DNA from: SXOA01 sp046593355
GTDB taxonomy: Bacteria > Planctomycetota > Planctomycetia > Pirellulales > Pirellulaceae
Reading direction: 5' to 3'
Length of the DNA: 64,000 nucleotides
NCBI GenBank assembly: GCA_046593355.1
Contig: JBKJNY010000109.1
Span: 1 to 64,000, forward strand
Every line of letters starts with the position of its first letter. Position 1 is the stretch's first letter. Shown here one piece after another: positions 33,532-41,762 of this stretch. The position numbers and the translations under genes were made by a program. The notes beneath the pieces were generated by a model. The model made no database searches and was not told the origin of the DNA. It worked only from the letters and a program-made list of their open reading frames with translations.

Positions 33532-35268
33532 ATGAACGGATTGCTCCTAGCCACGGTCTTCCTGCCGCTCATCGGTGCCGTCGCGCTCTGGATTGTCGCG
33601 CCCCTGGGGCGGGATGCGATTCGCTGGGCGGCGCTCGCCGTGACCGTGGCCACTTTCGCCTGTGCCGCTCGCCTCATCGCCCACTTCCCAACCGACGCCG
33701 CGGGCCAGGCCAGCTATGCCCTCACCGAGTGGAACTGGGTTGGCCAGGTTCCAAGTGTGAACTTCGACATCCGTTTTGCTCTCGGACTCGACGGCCTTGG
33801 CCTCTGGATGGTGGGGCTCTCCGCCCTGCTCATGATTACCTCGGTCCTCGTGAGCTGGGAGGCGATCAAGGACCGCGAGCCGCTGTTCTACGGCATGCTC
33901 CTGCTCTTGGAATTCGGCTGCATCGGCGTCTTCTCCGCGCGGGACATCATCCTGTTCTATATCTTCTTCGAGTTCACGCTCATCCCTCTCTTCTTCCTGA
34001 TCGGCATCTGGGGAAGCGAAGACCGCCGCTATGCCGCCAGCAAGTTCTTCCTCTACACGCTGGCCGGCAGCATGCTCACGTTCCTCGGCCTGCTGGCCAT
34101 CGTCTTTTGGGCATACGGCCCCTCCAGCGGCGGCGAGCGGCTGGTGTTCTCCATCCCGGAACTCACGGCCCGCCTGGGCGACTACCCCATGTCGCTGCAC
34201 TGGCAGATCGCCGTTTTCATCGCCCTCTTCGCCGGCTTCGCAATCAAAGTCCCTCTTTTTCCGCTGCACACCTGGCTGCCGCTGGCGCACGTGCAAGCGC
34301 CGACGGCGGGGAGCGTCATCCTAGCCGGCATCCTGCTGAAAATCGGCGTCTACGGTTTCCTCCGCTTCAGCGTGCCGATGCTTCCGCAAGCGGCTGCGGT
34401 GATGATGCCGTGGCTGCTCTGGCTGTCGGTCGCCGGCATCATCTACGGGGCGCTCGTGGCCCTGGCTCAATCGGACATCAAACGCCTCATTGCTTACTCT
34501 AGCGTCAGCCATCTCGGCTTCTGCATGTTGGGCCTGTTCGCCTTCAATCCTACGGGGGTTCAGGGAAGCGTGCTGCAGATGGTGAACCACGGCCTCTCCA
34601 CCGGCGGCCTGTTCGCCCTGGTCGGCATGATTTACGAGCGCTACCACACCCGCGAAATCGCCAGCTTCGGCGGCCTCGCCCGCAAGCTGCCGGTCCTGTC
34701 GTTCTTTATGGTGCTGTTCACGTTCTCCAGCATCGGCCTCCCCGGGATGAACGGCTTTGCGGGGGAGTTCCTAATTCTGATCGGCATGTTTCAGCGGGCC
34801 TGGACGGGCGCATCGGATGTCTTGAAACCGCAACTGATGACGATTGCCGTTCTCTCCGTCTCGGGCGTCGTCCTGGGCGCGTGGTATATGCTCCATCTCG
34901 TCCGCCGCGTCTTCTTCGGTCCGCTGCGTGAGCCCCCTGTTCACCCCGGCGAAGAGCACGCTCCCATTGCCGACTTAAACCTGCGCGAAATCCTTGCGCT
35001 CGCACCCCTCGTGGTCTTCATCTTCTGGATTGGCCTGCGTCCCGCGGACTTTTTAACGCCCATGAACAACACCCTCGACTTGGCGACTAGCCGCGTCGTA
35101 AGGGAGCTAGAAAGGCAGCACACTAGTGCGCCGCAGACTCCTGGTTCCCAAGCTCTGCTTGGGAACCCAAGTTTGGAAGCTCCGCTTCCCGAGTCAATCC
35201 AGGAAGAAAAACGCGAAGCAGAGCTTCGGGTCGTGCGTTCCCAAGCGGAGCTTGGGAACGAGGAGTAA
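33532..35268 (+). CDS. nuoM: NADH-quinone oxidoreductase subunit M with a repeat-derived C-terminus
   Basis: 578 aa. Antiporter-like motifs include LLLLEFGCIGVFSARDIILFYIFFEFTLIPLFFLIGIWG, FAIKVPLFPLHTWLPLAHVQAPTAGS and AQSDIKRLIAYSSVSHLGF. After the last helix (APLVVFIFWIGLRPADFL) the enzyme part ends near residue 525. The final ~42 residues (from GSQALLGNPS) are encoded by palindromic repeats of the GTTCCCAAGC type and contain no membrane segment. The end of the repeat also supplies GAGGAG, the ribosome-binding site of nuoN. Confidence 0.95.
   Translation: MNGLLLATVFLPLIGAVALWIVAPLGRDAIRWAALAVTVATFACAARLIAHFPTDAAGQASYALTEWNWVGQVPSVNFDIRFALGLDGLGLWMVGLSALLMITSVLVSWEAIKDREPLFYGMLLLLEFGCIGVFSARDIILFYIFFEFTLIPLFFLIGIWGSEDRRYAASKFFLYTLAGSMLTFLGLLAIVFWAYGPSSGGERLVFSIPELTARLGDYPMSLHWQIAVFIALFAGFAIKVPLFPLHTWLPLAHVQAPTAGSVILAGILLKIGVYGFLRFSVPMLPQAAAVMMPWLLWLSVAGIIYGALVALAQSDIKRLIAYSSVSHLGFCMLGLFAFNPTGVQGSVLQMVNHGLSTGGLFALVGMIYERYHTREIASFGGLARKLPVLSFFMVLFTFSSIGLPGMNGFAGEFLILIGMFQRAWTGASDVLKPQLMTIAVLSVSGVVLGAWYMLHLVRRVFFGPLREPPVHPGEEHAPIADLNLREILALAPLVVFIFWIGLRPADFLTPMNNTLDLATSRVVRELERQHTSAPQTPGSQALLGNPSLEAPLPESIQEEKREAELRVVRSQAELGNEE
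35142..35261. repeat. palindromic repeats forming the 3' end of nuoM
   Basis: Three hairpins: GGTTCCCAAGC/GCTTGGGAACC at 35143-35167 around TCT, GGAAGC/GCTTCC at 35175-35189, and CGTTCCCAAGC/GCTTGGGAACG at 35236-35260. The same family (GTTCCCACGC) occurs at 48135-48157 and 48216-48242. Confidence 0.85.
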
Positions 35269-35270
35269 TT

Positions 35271-36926
35271 ATGTTCGTTGAATCCAAAACCATCTCGCTA
35301 CTGGCCCCCGAAATCATCCTGATGCTCGGGGCCACGATTCTGTTCCTGCTCGGAGCGTTCCGCGCGGGGCGAGGGCAGCTCGTCGCCACGCTCATCGCCT
35401 ATGCGGGAGCGGCAGTCGCCTTGGCTTGCTATGGCTCGCCGTGGAACGCCGAAAGCACACTTAGCGGCCCGCTCGTCATCGACCCGATGAGCCTGGGCCT
35501 GCGGTGGATTGCCCTGCTGGCCGGCGTCGTTTTCACGCTCGCCGGCAGCCGGCGGGATGTGGAACTGGCGGCGGAGTTTCAGGGCACGCTGATGCTCGTC
35601 ATCTGCGGCCTGATGCTCGCCTCCAGCGCCAATGAGCTAGTGTTGCTCTTCCTGGGGCTGGAGCTTATTTCCGTCCCCACGTATGTCCTGCTCTTCCTCG
35701 GCCGCCGCGACCGCGCTTCCGCGGAGGCGACGATGAAGTACTTCTATCTGAGTCTCCTTGCCTCCGCTCTGCTGCTCTACGGCTTCGCGTTCCTGTACGG
35801 CATCAGCGGCACCACCGTCATCGTCGGCTCGGGAGAGATTCGCGGCATTCGCGAGGCGTTCTTGTCACAAGGGGGTCGGGAGTCTTTGGCGGGAGATAAC
35901 CTACCATCTGCAATAATCAGCGCCGCCAAAGACTCCCGACCCCTTTTCGCGCTCGCCCCCATCGCCCTCGTCTTGATCACCGCCGGCTTTGGCTTCAAGC
36001 TCGCGGCGGCACCGTTCCAGTTCTACGCCCCGGATGTTTATCAAGGCACGACCAACGCCAATGCCGGCGTGCTGGCGGTCATTCCCAAACTGGCCGGAGT
36101 CGCCGGCTTTCTGCGGCTCGCGCTGCTGGTCATTCCCGGCACGGAAGCGGCCGAAAAGGCCTTCGCCTGGCAACTGCCGCTGGTCCTGGCGGTGCTGACA
36201 ATGACCATCGGCAATGTCTGCGCCCTCTGGCAGAAGGACATCCGCCGCCTGCTCGCCTATTCCTCCATCGCTCACGGCGGCTATCTGCTCATCGGCTTGG
36301 CGGTCGCCGCGGCGAACATGTCCTCCGGCTCTCATCAGGCCGCTGCCGGAGCGGGGGCCATGCTCTTCTATGTCCTGGTCTACGCACTGGCCACGATGGG
36401 CAGCTTCTGCACACTCGCCTACCTCGGCTCACCCCGGCGGGAGCTCTCCGGCGTGGAAGAGCTCTCCGGCCTCGCCCGCAATCAACCCCTGGCCGCTGCG
36501 GCTCTAGCCATCTTCATGTTCTCACTCACCGGCATCCCGCCCTTGGCCGGCTTTTGGGGCAAGCTCACCCTCTTCGGCAGCGCCATCCAGTTATCCGCGG
36601 CCAATCAGACGTCGAACTCCAGCCTCTCCCTCTGGTTCGTCGGTTTGGCCGTCGTCGCCGCTCTCAACGCGGCCATCGGAGCCGCGTACTACCTGCGTAT
36701 CATCGGTGTCATGTACTTCCAGTCGCCGGCCACTCCCGCGCCCGCCTCCGGCGGCCGGCTGGCTCTCGTGGGCGGCGTGCTCTGCGCCCTGCTCGTCATC
36801 GGCAGCGGCCTGTTCCCGCCACAGATGATCGGACTCTGTCTGCGTGCCGAACAAAAGCTGGTGGAACAAGCTCCCGCATCGCAGAAGGTAAACGCGGAGA
36901 GTTCGCCCTTGGCTTCAGTTCCCTGA
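35271..36926 (+). CDS. nuoN: NADH-quinone oxidoreductase subunit N with an in-frame palindromic insert
   Basis: 551 aa. Subunit 2 core motifs are ELVLLFLGLELISVPTYVLLFLGRRDRASAEATMKYF, FKLAAAPFQFYAPDVYQGT and WQKDIRRLLAYSSIAHGGYLL. Residues about 200-225 (QGGRESLAGDNLPSAI...DSRPLF) come from a 72-bp palindromic repeat (35872-35943) whose other copy lies outside any gene at 48710. It falls in a loop between predicted helices, so the subunit may still work. It follows nuoM by 2 bp. Confidence 0.94.
   Translation: MFVESKTISLLAPEIILMLGATILFLLGAFRAGRGQLVATLIAYAGAAVALACYGSPWNAESTLSGPLVIDPMSLGLRWIALLAGVVFTLAGSRRDVELAAEFQGTLMLVICGLMLASSANELVLLFLGLELISVPTYVLLFLGRRDRASAEATMKYFYLSLLASALLLYGFAFLYGISGTTVIVGSGEIRGIREAFLSQGGRESLAGDNLPSAIISAAKDSRPLFALAPIALVLITAGFGFKLAAAPFQFYAPDVYQGTTNANAGVLAVIPKLAGVAGFLRLALLVIPGTEAAEKAFAWQLPLVLAVLTMTIGNVCALWQKDIRRLLAYSSIAHGGYLLIGLAVAAANMSSGSHQAAAGAGAMLFYVLVYALATMGSFCTLAYLGSPRRELSGVEELSGLARNQPLAAAALAIFMFSLTGIPPLAGFWGKLTLFGSAIQLSAANQTSNSSLSLWFVGLAVVAALNAAIGAAYYLRIIGVMYFQSPATPAPASGGRLALVGGVLCALLVIGSGLFPPQMIGLCLRAEQKLVEQAPASQKVNAESSPLASVP
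35872..35943. repeat. 72-bp palindromic element inside nuoN
   Basis: Perfect 20-bp arms: GGGGTCGGGAGTCTTTGGCG at 35872-35891 and its complement at 35924-35943, with a 32-base centre. The length is 24 codons, so the frame is kept. A second copy of equal length with identical arms is at 48710-48781. Confidence 0.92.
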
Positions 36927-36939
36927 GGAGATTCCGCCG

Positions 36940-37656
36940 GTGAAGCTCAAGCTAATGATTACCTGCCTGGGAGACTGCCTGCGGCCGGAGGCGGGCCAGG
37001 CGGTCGTCAGAATCCTGCGGCAACTCGGGCACGAGATCGATTTCCCCCGCGACCAGACCTGCTGCGGCCAGCCGATGTTCAACAGCGGCTACACGGACCT
37101 CGCCCGCGAACAGGCCCGCCACACCATCCGGGTCTTTGAAGGCGACGAGCCCGTCATCGTCCCCTCCGGCTCATGCGCGGCGATGGTCAAGGTGGAGTAC
37201 CCGCACCTGTTGGAAGGTGATGCGAAGTGGCATCCGCGGGCGCTGGAGCTCGCGCAGCGGACTTTTGAGTTCAGCGACTTCCTCGTCAACCAACTCCAAG
37301 TGACGGATGTGGGGGCCAGGTACGCGGGCAAGGTCGCGTACCACTACGCCTGCCACCTGCGGATGCTCAAGCAGACCGGTGAAGTGGAGAAGCTCATTGG
37401 CAACGTGCAGGGTGCGACCTACGTCCCCATCGCCCGCCAGGATCAGTGCTGCGGCTTTGGGGGCTCGTTCGCGGTGCGGTATCCTCAGATCTCCGGGAAC
37501 ATGGTCGACGACAAAATGCGCTGCATCCTGGCCGTGGATGCCGATTGCCTCGTTTCCACCGACGCCGGCTGCCTGATGAACATCGGCGGCCGATTGCACC
37601 GCGAAGGGAAGCCGGTCGAGGTGCTGCACATCGCGGAGCTGCTGGAGCGGAGGTAG
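36940..37656 (+). CDS. LutA/YkgE-like (Fe-S)-binding oxidoreductase subunit
   Basis: 238 aa, the usual length of LutA (lactate utilisation A). It has two CCG cysteine-rich domains: CLGDCLRPEAG with QTCCGQPMFNSGY, and YACHLRM with QCCGFGGSFAVRYP. The family works with LutB and LutC in L-lactate oxidation, but neither partner is next to it here. GTG 36940 is the start, with GAGGAG 10 bases upstream. It sits 13 bp after nuoN and is probably the last gene of the nuo transcript, so it may feed electrons to quinone with a different partner. Confidence 0.85.
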   Translation: MKLKLMITCLGDCLRPEAGQAVVRILRQLGHEIDFPRDQTCCGQPMFNSGYTDLAREQARHTIRVFEGDEPVIVPSGSCAAMVKVEYPHLLEGDAKWHPRALELAQRTFEFSDFLVNQLQVTDVGARYAGKVAYHYACHLRMLKQTGEVEKLIGNVQGATYVPIARQDQCCGFGGSFAVRYPQISGNMVDDKMRCILAVDADCLVSTDAGCLMNIGGRLHREGKPVEVLHIAELLERR

Positions 37657-38120
37657 ACTCACACCAGCCTGACGCGCAAGCGAAGGAAAGGCGTATCTCC
37701 CTCGCTTGCGAGTCGGGCTAGTGGAATACCCCCCCATGTGTTGCGAAACTCGGCCAGTTTCGCAACGCGCCCACGGGGAGAATTTGGGGGGATGCGTTGC
37801 GAACCCCCCCCCCCTTTCACAACACCCCCCTCCGAGCCAACCGAGCACCTGTGAGCCGCGACCGCAGCCGGCTGCGCGTCCAAAAAGTGAGCAGGACCAC
37901 AACCATTCATCGTGTGTTCCAGAAATATCATGGACTTTCTCCTGACAAGGGACAACAGAACACTTGCAGACTATCCGCAATGATACATGTGTTCAGTTGG
38001 CACAGTCAAGAGGTGGGCGGCCAGAATTGTGGAAATAGTTGTCAAGAGAAATTGCCGACAATCGGCCCCTCACGAAGGCCCGGCAGGTTGGCGCCTCTGC
38101 GCCGCCGCGAAGGGAGCTGC
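37657..38120. repeat. 464-bp gene-free stretch with palindromic repeats after the nuo operon
   Basis: An inverted repeat at 37669-37724 (arms containing GCGCAAGCGAAGG and CCCTCGCTTGCGAG) belongs to the AAGCGCAAGCGA family also present at 41373-41435 and 46961-46983. A perfect hairpin at 37740-37766 (GTTGCGAAACT, loop CGGCC, AGTTTCGCAAC) follows, then a run of nine or more C. No gene is supported between 37767 and 38120. One of the hairpins may end the nuo transcript. Confidence 0.7.
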
Positions 38121-38462
38121 TCATGGGGATGGCCGGTAAACGCGGATGAGTTGCCCGCTTACGTCGGCAACCCCGCTCAGGGCCGCATGGATTCGGCTCG
38201 CCAGTGCGATAAAATCGCCGTCCACCGTGCAAACAATGATGCCAGCATGTGCCGGCTGATCCAAATGCAGACGCATGAAATGCCGGCGGTTATGGGTCAA
38301 GACCGCTCGTCCAGCGAGGATCGCCGCCTGGAGCACGGCGTCATCCGGCGTTGATTGGTCCTTGAGTCCCGCTTCGAACGAGGTGACCACATCATGTCCC
38401 AGTGCCCGCAATTCCACGACGCACGGGAATGGGAAATCCTCGTCGGCCATGAGGCGGGCCAT
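38121..38462 (-). CDS. DUF5615-family PIN-like protein (probable toxin)
   Basis: 113 aa. The PIN-like pattern of DUF5615 is present: ADEDFPFPCVVELRALGHDV near the N-terminus, TPDDAVLQAAILAGRAVLTHNRRHF in the middle and AGIIVC near the end. The acidic residues D8, E9/D10 and the TxxxDF-like VLTHNRRHF replace the usual PIN metal site. It begins 3 bp after the stop of the DUF433 gene, a pairing known for type II toxin-antitoxin modules. Nuclease activity is inferred. Confidence 0.82.
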   Translation of the reverse strand: MARLMADEDFPFPCVVELRALGHDVVTSFEAGLKDQSTPDDAVLQAAILAGRAVLTHNRRHFMRLHLDQPAHAGIIVCTVDGDFIALASRIHAALSGVADVSGQLIRVYRPSP

Positions 38463-38465
38463 GGA

Positions 38466-38795
38466 TTACAGCGCCTCGTTGGCGGCAATCGCCTGCTGGA
38501 TGTCGTCACGATGGTTTTCCGCATACCGCAGGGCGTTTTCTATGTCCGCGGAGCGCAAAGTGGGATATGCCTTCAGGAGCGCGGGCGTCTCCAGCCCTTG
38601 CGCCCGCAGTGCCGCGATGACCCACACGGGAATCCGCGTCCCGGCAATCCGCGGCTCTCCGCCGCACACGTCGTTGGTGGAGACAATCCCTGGTTCCGAA
38701 GTGGCGGCACCCTGCTGGAGCAGCCATTGGACAATGTCCTGCCGCTGGCGGTGGCCAAGTTGCTGAAGCTCGCTTTTGATCTGTTCGATGGTCAT
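38466..38795 (-). CDS. DUF433-family protein (probable antitoxin)
   Basis: 109 aa from MTIEQIKSELQQL. The DUF433 core is GGEPRIAGTRIPVWVIAAL near residue 50, followed by LLKAYPTLRSADIENALRYAENHRDD, a winged-helix-like DNA-binding region. Together with the downstream DUF5615 gene it looks like a VapBC-like module in which this protein neutralises the toxin and represses the operon. The upstream in-frame extension from GTG 38918 looks non-coding. The start position could be off by one base depending on numbering. Confidence 0.82.
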   Translation of the reverse strand: MTIEQIKSELQQLGHRQRQDIVQWLLQQGAATSEPGIVSTNDVCGGEPRIAGTRIPVWVIAALRAQGLETPALLKAYPTLRSADIENALRYAENHRDDIQQAIAANEAL

Positions 38796-39066
38796 AGGCT
38801 TGGAAATCCACGATGGAGAATCCACTCCCCGTATTCTACAACAATGGCGCATCGGCTGCGAATGCGGTTTTGGACTAGCAGGCGCTGTCGGTTCAGGCTG
38901 GTGCCTTGGGTTTGCCACCCCGCACAGGGCAAGTTGGGGTGCAGCCGCGGCTGAAATCGGTCATTTGCCAACGCCCCGCGGGCCCATGCCGGCGGCTAGG
39001 AAGTTGTACCGCTGCGTGGTGAAGAGAATTCAGCATCCCGTCTGTACACGCGGCTATAATCCCGTA

Positions 39067-39621
39067 ATGAAAGCTTCCCCGCCGAATTCGCCCAATAGAG
39101 ACCATCCGCCCAGAGGGCACCTTTGGCATTTGATTGAAAAGGGGCACAAGCTGTGGCTAGTGGCTTCGCTCGTCTACGCCGCCGGTCACTTGATTATTCT
39201 CCGAAACGGTGACGCGAGAGTTGTACTTCTGTTTCTGGTGCCGCCCATTCTAGCATTTGGGATTCTCTCGTCGCCCAAGTCGAGCCGGCCGATGCGGTTT
39301 GCCGCCCAATTATTTCTGGGACTCGTCGCAGTTGCAATTATCTTGAGCGAGCAACCGCTGATTCTGCAAAACATGCGACCACTCTTTCCTGGCGTTCCGA
39401 GAGCACAGGATCGGGTTCTGACTTTCTATTCAGGTGCCTATCTGTTGTTCATTATGGGATTTCTGCCTGGTTATGTCTTCATAGTTTCACTCTATCGACA
39501 TTCGCGTGGCGAAGTGGCCTCGCTAACGAAGCCGACGTGCTACCTAGGGTTGGCAACCTGGCTACTATTGCTGACAGGTCTGATTGCAGGGATTCCCCAT
39601 GTCATGAAGGCGATGTTTTAG
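39067..39621 (+). CDS. hypothetical integral membrane protein
   Basis: 184 aa. Four or five hydrophobic segments are visible: LWLVASLVYAAGHLIIL, VVLLFLVPPILAFGIL, FAAQLFLGLVAVAIIL, LLFIMGFLPGYVFIVSLY and LATWLLLLTGLIAGI. No family is recognised. ATG 39067 is the first start that leaves a sensible N-terminus; the longer frame upstream overlaps the DUF433 gene on the other strand and looks non-coding. Confidence 0.6.
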   Translation: MKASPPNSPNRDHPPRGHLWHLIEKGHKLWLVASLVYAAGHLIILRNGDARVVLLFLVPPILAFGILSSPKSSRPMRFAAQLFLGLVAVAIILSEQPLILQNMRPLFPGVPRAQDRVLTFYSGAYLLFIMGFLPGYVFIVSLYRHSRGEVASLTKPTCYLGLATWLLLLTGLIAGIPHVMKAMF

Positions 39622-39690
39622 CCAGTCTTTCTTCGTGCCTTGAGGGAAGCGAACCGAGGCCGCCAGGTAACGAATGAACGCCTCTAACCC

Positions 39691-39712
39691 CACCGGCCTT
39701 GTGCCGGTCGGT
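39691..39712. repeat. hairpin repeat
   Basis: CACCGGCC, TTGT, then GCCGGTCGGTG. A related partial copy (CGCCGGCCTTGTG) lies at about 39762-39774, just past the DUF1501 stop. Confidence 0.55.
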
Positions 39713-39780
39713 GAATTGATTCTGCACTAGCCCACGAAACCGCCCGCGTCCGCCCCGCCCCCGCCGGCCTTGTGTCAGCA

Positions 39781-41292
39781 TTAAGCCATGATTTCCCGAA
39801 TCGGCGTCCCGAAATCCATATCCAGCCGCTTGCGGCCGGGGATTTCCATGTGGCGGTGGTCGAGGCCGAGAAGGTGGAAGGTGGTGGCGTGGATGTCGGT
39901 GACGTAGTGGCGGTTTTCCACGGCGTGGAAACCGAGCTCGTCGGTCGCGCCGTGGACGATTCCTCCCTGGATGCCGCCGCCGGCGAGGGCCACGGAGAAG
40001 CCGTAGGGATGATGGTCCCGCCCGTTGGAGCTTTCGGCTCCGGGGGTGCGGCCGAATTCGGTGCCGATGACGACGAGGGTTTCATCCAGCAGTCCCCGCT
40101 GCTTGAGGTCCGCGAGCAGCCCGGCGATGGGCTGATCAATCTGCTTGCAGAGAGCCGTGTGCCCCGCCTTTAGATTACTATGGGCGTCCCACGCCCCCGC
40201 GCCGCCGTTGGAGCCGTGGAAGATTTGCACAAAGCGGACGCCCCGCTCGACCAGGCGGCGGGCGACGAGGCACTGCTGGCCGAAGGGGCGAGTTTCGTTT
40301 TGATCCAGGCCGTACAGCTTCTGGCCGGCGGCTGTTTCGGCCGCGATATCGACGACTTCGGGCACGGCTCTCTGCATGTGGAAGGCCAGCTCGTAGGAGC
40401 GGATGCGGGCTCGGATCGCGGGGTCGTCCGGGTATTCCACGGCGGCAATCTGGTTCAGCCGATTCAGTAGGCCGAACTCTTCCAGTTGTTCCTCGCGGAA
40501 GACTTCCTTGCTGGGCATCGCGAACGGCAGCGCCGTGGCGGGGTCGGTGGAAAGCTGAATGCCGGCGTGCTCCGGGCCGAGGTAGTTCGCTCCGTGCCCC
40601 TGCGTCCCGCCGCAGCAATCGGCCAGCGGCGTCCCCAGGACGCAGTAGCTGGGCAGGTTGTCGTTCAGCGAGCCGAGCCCCCAATGGGCCCACGAGCCGA
40701 TGGTAGGAAACGGCCCTTCCACCGCGTGCCGGCCAGTATGGAACTGAAGCTGCGCCCCGTGGTCGTTGTCGGTGGTCCACATGGAGCGAACGATGGCCAG
40801 GTCGTCCACATGCCGGCCCAGATGCGGGAACCAGTCACTCATCGCGATGCCGCTCTCCCCGCGCTTCCCAAAGCCGACCTGCATGGGGTAAATCGTCGGC
40901 TGGACTTTATGCTGGCCGGGGACGAATTCCTTGAGGTTGCGTTTGAGGTACGGCGAATCGAGCACCGCCTTGAACGGACTCTCCGCAATCGTCTTCCCCG
41001 CATGTTCATTGAGAGCCGGCTTGGGGTCGAACGACTCCATGTGGCTCATGCCGCCGACGAGGAAAATCCAGATGACGTTCTTGGCTTTGGGCTTCAGTTT
41101 CAATGGCGATTCATCGCCACGGACGACGCCTTCCTGGGCCAGCATCGCGCCGAGGGCCACGCCGGCGAAGCCCATGCCGATGTCGGAGAGGAAGGCGCGG
41201 CGGGAGGGTCTCACACAGAGGCGCGGAGGCACGGAGGGAAGAGGGCTAAAGGCCGAAGTGCTGGTGGTCATGTCGATTGCTCCAAGTGCCAT
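39781..41292 (-). CDS. DUF1501 domain protein (Tat-exported, sulfatase-like fold)
   Basis: 503 aa. A twin-arginine signal (PSRRAFLSDIGMGFAGVALGAML) lies at about residues 35-60. The DUF1501 pattern follows: KNVIWIFLVGGMSHMESFDPKPALNEHAGK, QHKVQPTIYPM, LVARRLVERGVRFVQIFHG and GTEFGRTPGAESSNGRDHHPYGFSVALAGGGI. The family is hugely expanded in planctomycetes and usually lies beside DUF1549/DUF1553 cytochrome-like genes; that partner is missing here. ATG 41292 has AGGAG 5 bases upstream. Between this start and the Tat motif the codons at about 41213-41245 are a translated 7-bp array (reverse strand, e.g. CTCCGTG units). Confidence 0.9.
   Translation of the reverse strand: MALGAIDMTTSTSAFSPLPSVPPRLCVRPSRRAFLSDIGMGFAGVALGAMLAQEGVVRGDESPLKLKPKAKNVIWIFLVGGMSHMESFDPKPALNEHAGKTIAESPFKAVLDSPYLKRNLKEFVPGQHKVQPTIYPMQVGFGKRGESGIAMSDWFPHLGRHVDDLAIVRSMWTTDNDHGAQLQFHTGRHAVEGPFPTIGSWAHWGLGSLNDNLPSYCVLGTPLADCCGGTQGHGANYLGPEHAGIQLSTDPATALPFAMPSKEVFREEQLEEFGLLNRLNQIAAVEYPDDPAIRARIRSYELAFHMQRAVPEVVDIAAETAAGQKLYGLDQNETRPFGQQCLVARRLVERGVRFVQIFHGSNGGAGAWDAHSNLKAGHTALCKQIDQPIAGLLADLKQRGLLDETLVVIGTEFGRTPGAESSNGRDHHPYGFSVALAGGGIQGGIVHGATDELGFHAVENRHYVTDIHATTFHLLGLDHRHMEIPGRKRLDMDFGTPIREIMA
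41213..41245 (-). repeat. 7-bp periodic array translated in the N-terminus of the DUF1501 gene
   Basis: On the minus strand the units TCCGTGC and CTCCGCG, with diverged neighbours, repeat at 7-base spacing and encode SVPPRLCVRPS ahead of the Tat motif. Confidence 0.6.
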
Positions 41293-41336
41293 CTTCGCTC
41301 CTTGACGGACGACGGTCAATCATTGTGTTCCCTGGC

Positions 41337-41479
41337 AGGGCGAATCAGTGTTTCAAACTGCGTCGGAAACTAACCCGAAGCGTAAGCGAGGGAGGCCGAC
41401 GAAAGTCTTGGCTCTTCCTCGCTTACGCTTCGGGTTGGTTTTGCCGAGGTTAACGCATATTGAAACACTGAGTAGCCCT
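41337..41479. mobile_element. 143-bp MITE-like element with 20-bp terminal inverted repeats
   Basis: The ends (41337-41356, AGGGCGAATCAGTGTTTCAA, and 41460-41479) are complementary over 20 bases with two mismatches. Inside, a perfect 19-bp inverted repeat (41373-41391 and 41417-41435, ACCCGAAGCGTAAGCGAGG) forms a second stem. The direct repeat TGTTCCCTGGC flanks the element at 41326-41336 and 41481-41491, as expected for a target duplication. It contains no gene. Confidence 0.75.
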
Positions 41480-41511
41480 ATGTTCCCTGGCGAGATAGTC
41501 CGCCAAGCCCC

Positions 41512-41541
41512 TTGCCGAAGGTGTGCCAAGAGCATTATACT
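41512..41541 (+). promoter_or_regulatory. predicted sigma-70 promoter of the alpha ribosomal operon
   Basis: TTGCCG (41512-41517), 18 bases, then TATACT (41536-41541), 31 bp before the rpmJ ATG. It begins 20 bp after the right flank of the MITE-like element. Confidence 0.65.
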
Positions 41542-41572
41542 AAGTCGCTTTACCCGAACTTTGGGTGTTGTC

Positions 41573-41686
41573 ATGAAAGTGCGTACCAGCGTGAAGAAGA
41601 TTTGCGAGAACTGCAAAATCGTGCGCCGCAAGGGCCGGGTCTACGTCGTTTGCACCAATGCCCGCCATAAACAGCGGCAGGGCTAA
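41573..41686 (+). CDS. rpmJ: 50S ribosomal protein L36
   Basis: 37 aa, MKVRTSVKKICENCK at the start. The zinc ligands are the Cys pair in CENC, then Cys and His in CTNARH, so this is the zinc-binding form. It is the first gene of the alpha operon and precedes rpsM by 76 bp. Confidence 0.96.
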   Translation: MKVRTSVKKICENCKIVRRKGRVYVVCTNARHKQRQG

Positions 41687-41762
41687 CTGGCTGTAGCGAG
41701 TGGAGTTGCGTCCTGAGTTCTGAAGTGGCCTCGCGCGTTAGAGTTGGTCTTGGAGAGAGAAC

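Noticed and set aside
36940..37656. Calling the gene after nuoN a nuo subunit
   Set aside because: The two CCG cysteine domains match LutA/YkgE, not any complex I subunit; only operon position links it to nuo.
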